From Chlorobiales bacterium (GTDB lineage: Bacteria > Bacteroidota > Chlorobiia > Chlorobiales > Chlorobiaceae): DNA of 7,871 nt. This document shows, piece by piece, positions 6,014 to 7,871 of this stretch. The translations under genes were made by a program, and so were the position numbers. How positions within the stretch are numbered: the first letter of the stretch is position 1; each line of letters starts with the position of its first letter. A model generated the notes under the pieces. That model worked only from the letters and a program-made list of their open reading frames with translations. It ran no database searches and was not told where the DNA came from. The stretch spans positions 1-7,871 of the forward strand of contig JAKSCY010000770.1 of assembly GCA_022360355.1 (NCBI GenBank), written 5' to 3'.

Positions 6014-6119
6014 AAACAGGTTTTGTCCAGAGAAAAAAAATCATATATTTACTTCCTGTTTTATCGATAGAGCTCTTTTTACAACTAACTTTTCTTGTAA
6101 CTCTTAAGAGAGGAAGTAA
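6014..6119 (+). promoter_or_regulatory. Inter-ferredoxin region with nested, competing inverted repeats
   Basis: Three inverted repeats are seen: aaacagg (6014-6020) with cctgttt (6055-6061), ttacttcct (6049-6057) with aggaagtaa (6111-6119), and ttacaa (6079-6084) with ttgtaa (6095-6100). The first two share 6055-6057 and cannot form together. The second pairs across the AGAGGA ribosome site of the downstream ferredoxin. TTGTCC (6023-6028) and TATATT (6044-6049) could be a promoter with a short 15-base spacer, starting transcription near 6056, which would drop the left arms. Regulatory use is inferred, not shown. Confidence 0.4.
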
Positions 6120-6120
6120 C

Positions 6121-6306
6121 ATGGCACTTTACATTACCGAAGAATGCACCTATTGTGCAGCTTGTGAGCCGGAATGCCCGACAGGCGCTATCTCAGCTGC
6201 TGACGATATCTATATTATCGATCCAAACTCCTGTAACGAATGTGAAGGCCTTGACGAGCAGGCTTGTGTTGCTGTTTGTCCGGCAGAGTGTATCGTACAG
6301 GGATAA
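6121..6306 (+). CDS. 2[4Fe-4S] ferredoxin, Chlorobium type, seven-residue loop
   Basis: A 61-residue paralogue of the upstream ferredoxin with the same redox role expected. Cysteines are at 9, 12, 15, 19, 38, 41, 49, 53 and 57: CX2CX2CX3CP then CX2CX7CX3CP plus one extra Cys. The loop between the second and third cysteines of the second motif is one residue shorter than in the neighbour (EGLDEQA against EGYYDEPA). The start MALYITEEC is fixed by the family and by AGAGGA at 6109-6114, six bases before the ATG. Bases 6139-6180 match 5842-5883 of the paralogue at 41 of 42 positions, while other conserved blocks have drifted at synonymous sites. A strong terminator follows. It closely resembles a Chlorobium limicola ferredoxin as I recall it. 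Confidence 0.95.
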   Translation: MALYITEECTYCAACEPECPTGAISAADDIYIIDPNSCNECEGLDEQACVAVCPAECIVQG

Positions 6307-6332
6307 GTTCTATATTTGCATTTTGTTGATAG

Positions 6333-6366
6333 AAAAAAGCGGCGGGTACAACCTGCCGCTTTTTTT
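6333..6366 (+). terminator. Rho-independent terminator after the ferredoxin pair
   Basis: The arm aaaaaagcggcgggt (6333-6347) pairs with acctgccgctttttt (6351-6365) through 15 pairs including one G-U, closing on a three-base loop, with a seven-T run from 6360. It begins 26 bases after the ferredoxin stop and should insulate chlG from ferredoxin transcription. Confidence 0.92.
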
Positions 6367-6374
6367 GTCCCCCC

Positions 6375-6402
6375 TTTCCAACACAGAAAATCCGTCTATA
6401 AT
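6375..6402 (+). promoter_or_regulatory. Likely sigma-70-type promoter for chlG-yjbQ
   Basis: A perfect TATAAT (6397-6402) is preceded, with a 16-base spacer, by TTTCCA (6375-6380), four of six matches to TTGACA. It lies just past the ferredoxin terminator. Transcription would begin near 6409, leaving a leader of about 75 bases before the GTG at 6484. Confidence 0.5.
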
Positions 6403-6483
6403 TTGTGATATGCCCTCCTGTTCTTTAGCTTTACGTGTTATTTTTCCGGCCTCGTTGCCGATACAATCATAAACACAGCAGGG

Positions 6484-7485
6484 GTGAGCGATTTTTTCCT
6501 CAAAAAGCGTTCCGCTGACCGGCGGGAAAACAGCAGACCACATGACCCTTCCCTCAATGTCCGGAAACTGATCACTCCGGGAAAGAGGTCGGCAGAACAT
6601 CTCTCAAATATCACTCTCCTCATCCGGTTCCTGAAACCTGTCACCTGGATACCGGTCATCTGGAGTTTTCTCTGTGGAGCTGTCGCCAGCGGTTTTTTCG
6701 GCTGGGCTGACTTTACAGGAACAACGTTTCTGCTCGGCATCCTGCTCACCGGCCCGCTCGCCAGCGGCACCTGTCAGATGCTCAATGATTATTTCGACCG
6801 CGATCTGGATGAAATCAATGAACCCTGGCGACCGATACCGGGCGGTCAAATATCTCTCAGAAACGCAACGATACTTATTGCGGTATGGTCCCTGCTGTCA
6901 GTTCTTGTCGGCTACCTGATACATCCGCTTATCGGCCTTTACGTGGTCATCGGCATCGTCAATGCACATCTCTACAGCGCCAATCCGATCAAGCTCAAAA
7001 AAAGGCTGTGGGCAGGAAACATCATTGTTGCCGTTTCTTATCTTGTCATCCCATGGATCGCCGGGGAGATAGCCTACAATCCTGAATTCACGCTGCAATC
7101 CCTCCTTCCTTCACTGATTGTCGCCACTCTTTTCACCGTATCGAGCACCGGGACCATGACGATCAACGACTTTAAATCGGTCGAAGGCGATCGCCAGATA
7201 GGGGTAAGAACACTGCCTGTGGTCTTCGGGGAAAAAAATGCGGCAATTATTGCCGCGGTTTTGATCAATGTCGGTCAATTCATGGCTGCTGCTTATATGC
7301 TCATGCTGGGCCAGAATATTTTTGCCTTGATCGTCGCCCTGTTGATCATACCTCAGTTTCTTCTTCAGTTCAGCCTTGTCCGCTCACCGAAAACCATGGA
7401 TGTACGCTACAACGCAATCGCCCAGAACTTTCTGGTTGCCGGTATGCTTGTGTGCGCCCTTGCAATCAAGAACTTCAGGTTATGA
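6484..7485 (+). CDS. chlG: (Bacterio)chlorophyll synthase, ChlG-like (UbiA prenyltransferase)
   Basis: A membrane prenyltransferase that esterifies (bacterio)chlorophyllide with a prenyl diphosphate, the last step of chlorophyll synthesis. KPVTWIPVIWSFLCGA is at 51-66. The first Asp-rich motif, NDYFDRDLDEINEPWRPIP (101-119), binds prenyl diphosphate with Mg2+, and the second is NDFKSVEGDRQIGVRTLP (228-245). About eight or nine hydrophobic segments follow residue 45. Green sulfur bacteria carry three paralogues (BchG, BchK, ChlG). LKKRLWAGN (171-179), the second Asp-rich motif and DVRYNAIAQNFLVAGML (306-322) recall cyanobacterial ChlG more than purple-bacterial BchG, so ChlG (chlorophyll a synthase) is my choice, held moderately. 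The first 45 or so residues are a polar, basic extension. The GTG at 6484 is the only usable start: no ATG, GTG or TTG follows before the conserved domain. The stop overlaps yjbQ as ATGA. Confidence 0.88.
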   Translation: MSDFFLKKRSADRRENSRPHDPSLNVRKLITPGKRSAEHLSNITLLIRFLKPVTWIPVIWSFLCGAVASGFFGWADFTGTTFLLGILLTGPLASGTCQMLNDYFDRDLDEINEPWRPIPGGQISLRNATILIAVWSLLSVLVGYLIHPLIGLYVVIGIVNAHLYSANPIKLKKRLWAGNIIVAVSYLVIPWIAGEIAYNPEFTLQSLLPSLIVATLFTVSSTGTMTINDFKSVEGDRQIGVRTLPVVFGEKNAAIIAAVLINVGQFMAAAYMLMLGQNIFALIVALLIIPQFLLQFSLVRSPKTMDVRYNAIAQNFLVAGMLVCALAIKNFRL

Positions 7486-7871
7486 CCTATTCAAAAATCT
7501 TACGCTTTTCTACCAAAGGCTTCTCGGATATCGTCGACATGACAAGCAAGGTCGAGCACGCTATCGCTGAATCGGGAATCAGAGAAGGTATTGTCAACAT
7601 CTCGGCGATAGGTTCAACCGCTTCAATAACCACTATGGAATTCGAGCCTGCCCTTGTTGAAGACTTCAGAGAAAAACTTGAGCAACTCATTTCCAGCACA
7701 GAACGCAGCCGTCATTCTGAAACGTGGGGCGACGATAACGGTTTTTCACACATGAGGGCATCTCTGATGGGACCGGGAATAACCATGCCGGTCAGCGGAG
7801 GAAAACTTGTGCGGGGAACATGGCAGCAGATCGTCTACATCGATCATGACAACCGCCCAAGAGAACGCGAG
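7482..7871 (+). CDS. yjbQ: YjbQ/UPF0047 family protein, 3' end cut by the window
   Basis: A frame open from the ATG at 7482 to the edge (130 codons, no stop). Its ATG overlaps the chlG TGA as ATGA, implying a shared transcript and coupled translation. The family signature is plain: NGFSHMRASLMGPGITMPV at 86-104, then GGKLVRGTWQQIVYIDHD at 107-124, with SETWGDDNG just before. Residues 43-57 (IGSTASITTMEFEPA) match the subfamily that has GSTA where E. coli YjbQ has a His-Thr pair. Family members are about 138 residues, so only some eight residues are missing. Family members are annotated as secondary thiamine-phosphate synthases because some show that activity in vitro or rescue thiE mutants. 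The physiological role is unsettled. Confidence 0.92.
   Translation, partial: MTYSKILRFSTKGFSDIVDMTSKVEHAIAESGIREGIVNISAIGSTASITTMEFEPALVEDFREKLEQLISSTERSRHSETWGDDNGFSHMRASLMGPGITMPVSGGKLVRGTWQQIVYIDHDNRPRERE

Noticed and set aside
6310..6770. Minus-strand open frames over the chlG leader and N-terminus
   Set aside because: They overlap the terminator stem and the chlG coding frame, show no domain, and offer no better explanation of the region than a chlG leader.
7524..7545. Loss of the His of the YjbQ His-Thr motif as a sign of a dead enzyme
   Set aside because: The GSTA variant is a recognisable subfamily form, so it is not evidence of decay here.

Overview
The window looks like chromosome from a green sulfur bacterium (Chlorobiaceae). 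The strongest evidence is two tandem small 2[4Fe-4S] ferredoxins of the nine-cysteine Chlorobium/Allochromatium type, followed by a (bacterio)chlorophyll synthase of the ChlG/BchG family. HldD, a heptose enzyme of lipopolysaccharide synthesis, fits a Gram-negative cell. Coding density is high, no gap exceeds about 170 bases, and there is no sign of mobile DNA, CRISPR, tRNA or rRNA. Species cannot be fixed from sequence reading alone.

Layout. Positions 52-621 (+) hold pth (peptidyl-tRNA hydrolase). It converges on a minus-strand cluster read hisC (2011-3084), then a SpoU/TrmH-type RNA methyltransferase (1472-2014), then an alpha/beta hydrolase (618-1433). The first two overlap by ATGA, and the hydrolase stop overlaps the pth stop by four bases. 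A divergent gap (3085-3251) separates hisC from a small plus-strand gene (3252-3674) whose protein looks like a shrunken ECF sigma factor. That gene has the only textbook Shine-Dalgarno in the window and its own strong terminator. Next come hldD (3780-4769) and phoH (4788-5744, TTG start), then ferredoxin genes at 5824-6012 and 6121-6306 closed by a strong terminator (6333-6366). A likely promoter (6375-6402) leads into chlG (6484-7485), whose stop overlaps by ATGA the start of yjbQ. yjbQ runs off the right edge.

How the genes relate. Most are housekeeping: ribosome rescue, RNA modification, histidine synthesis, LPS heptose and a PhoH ATPase. The ferredoxin-chlG part is photosynthetic. In Chlorobi the type I reaction centre reduces these ferredoxins, which feed CO2 fixation by the reductive TCA cycle, and chlorophyll a made by a ChlG-type synthase is an electron acceptor in that same reaction centre.

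I did not find a clear new multi-gene system. The items most worth a second look are the divergent sigma-like protein with altered DNA-recognition residues, a patch of near-perfect nucleotide identity between the two otherwise diverged ferredoxin genes, and mutually exclusive inverted repeats between the ferredoxin genes that can cover the second gene's ribosome binding site.
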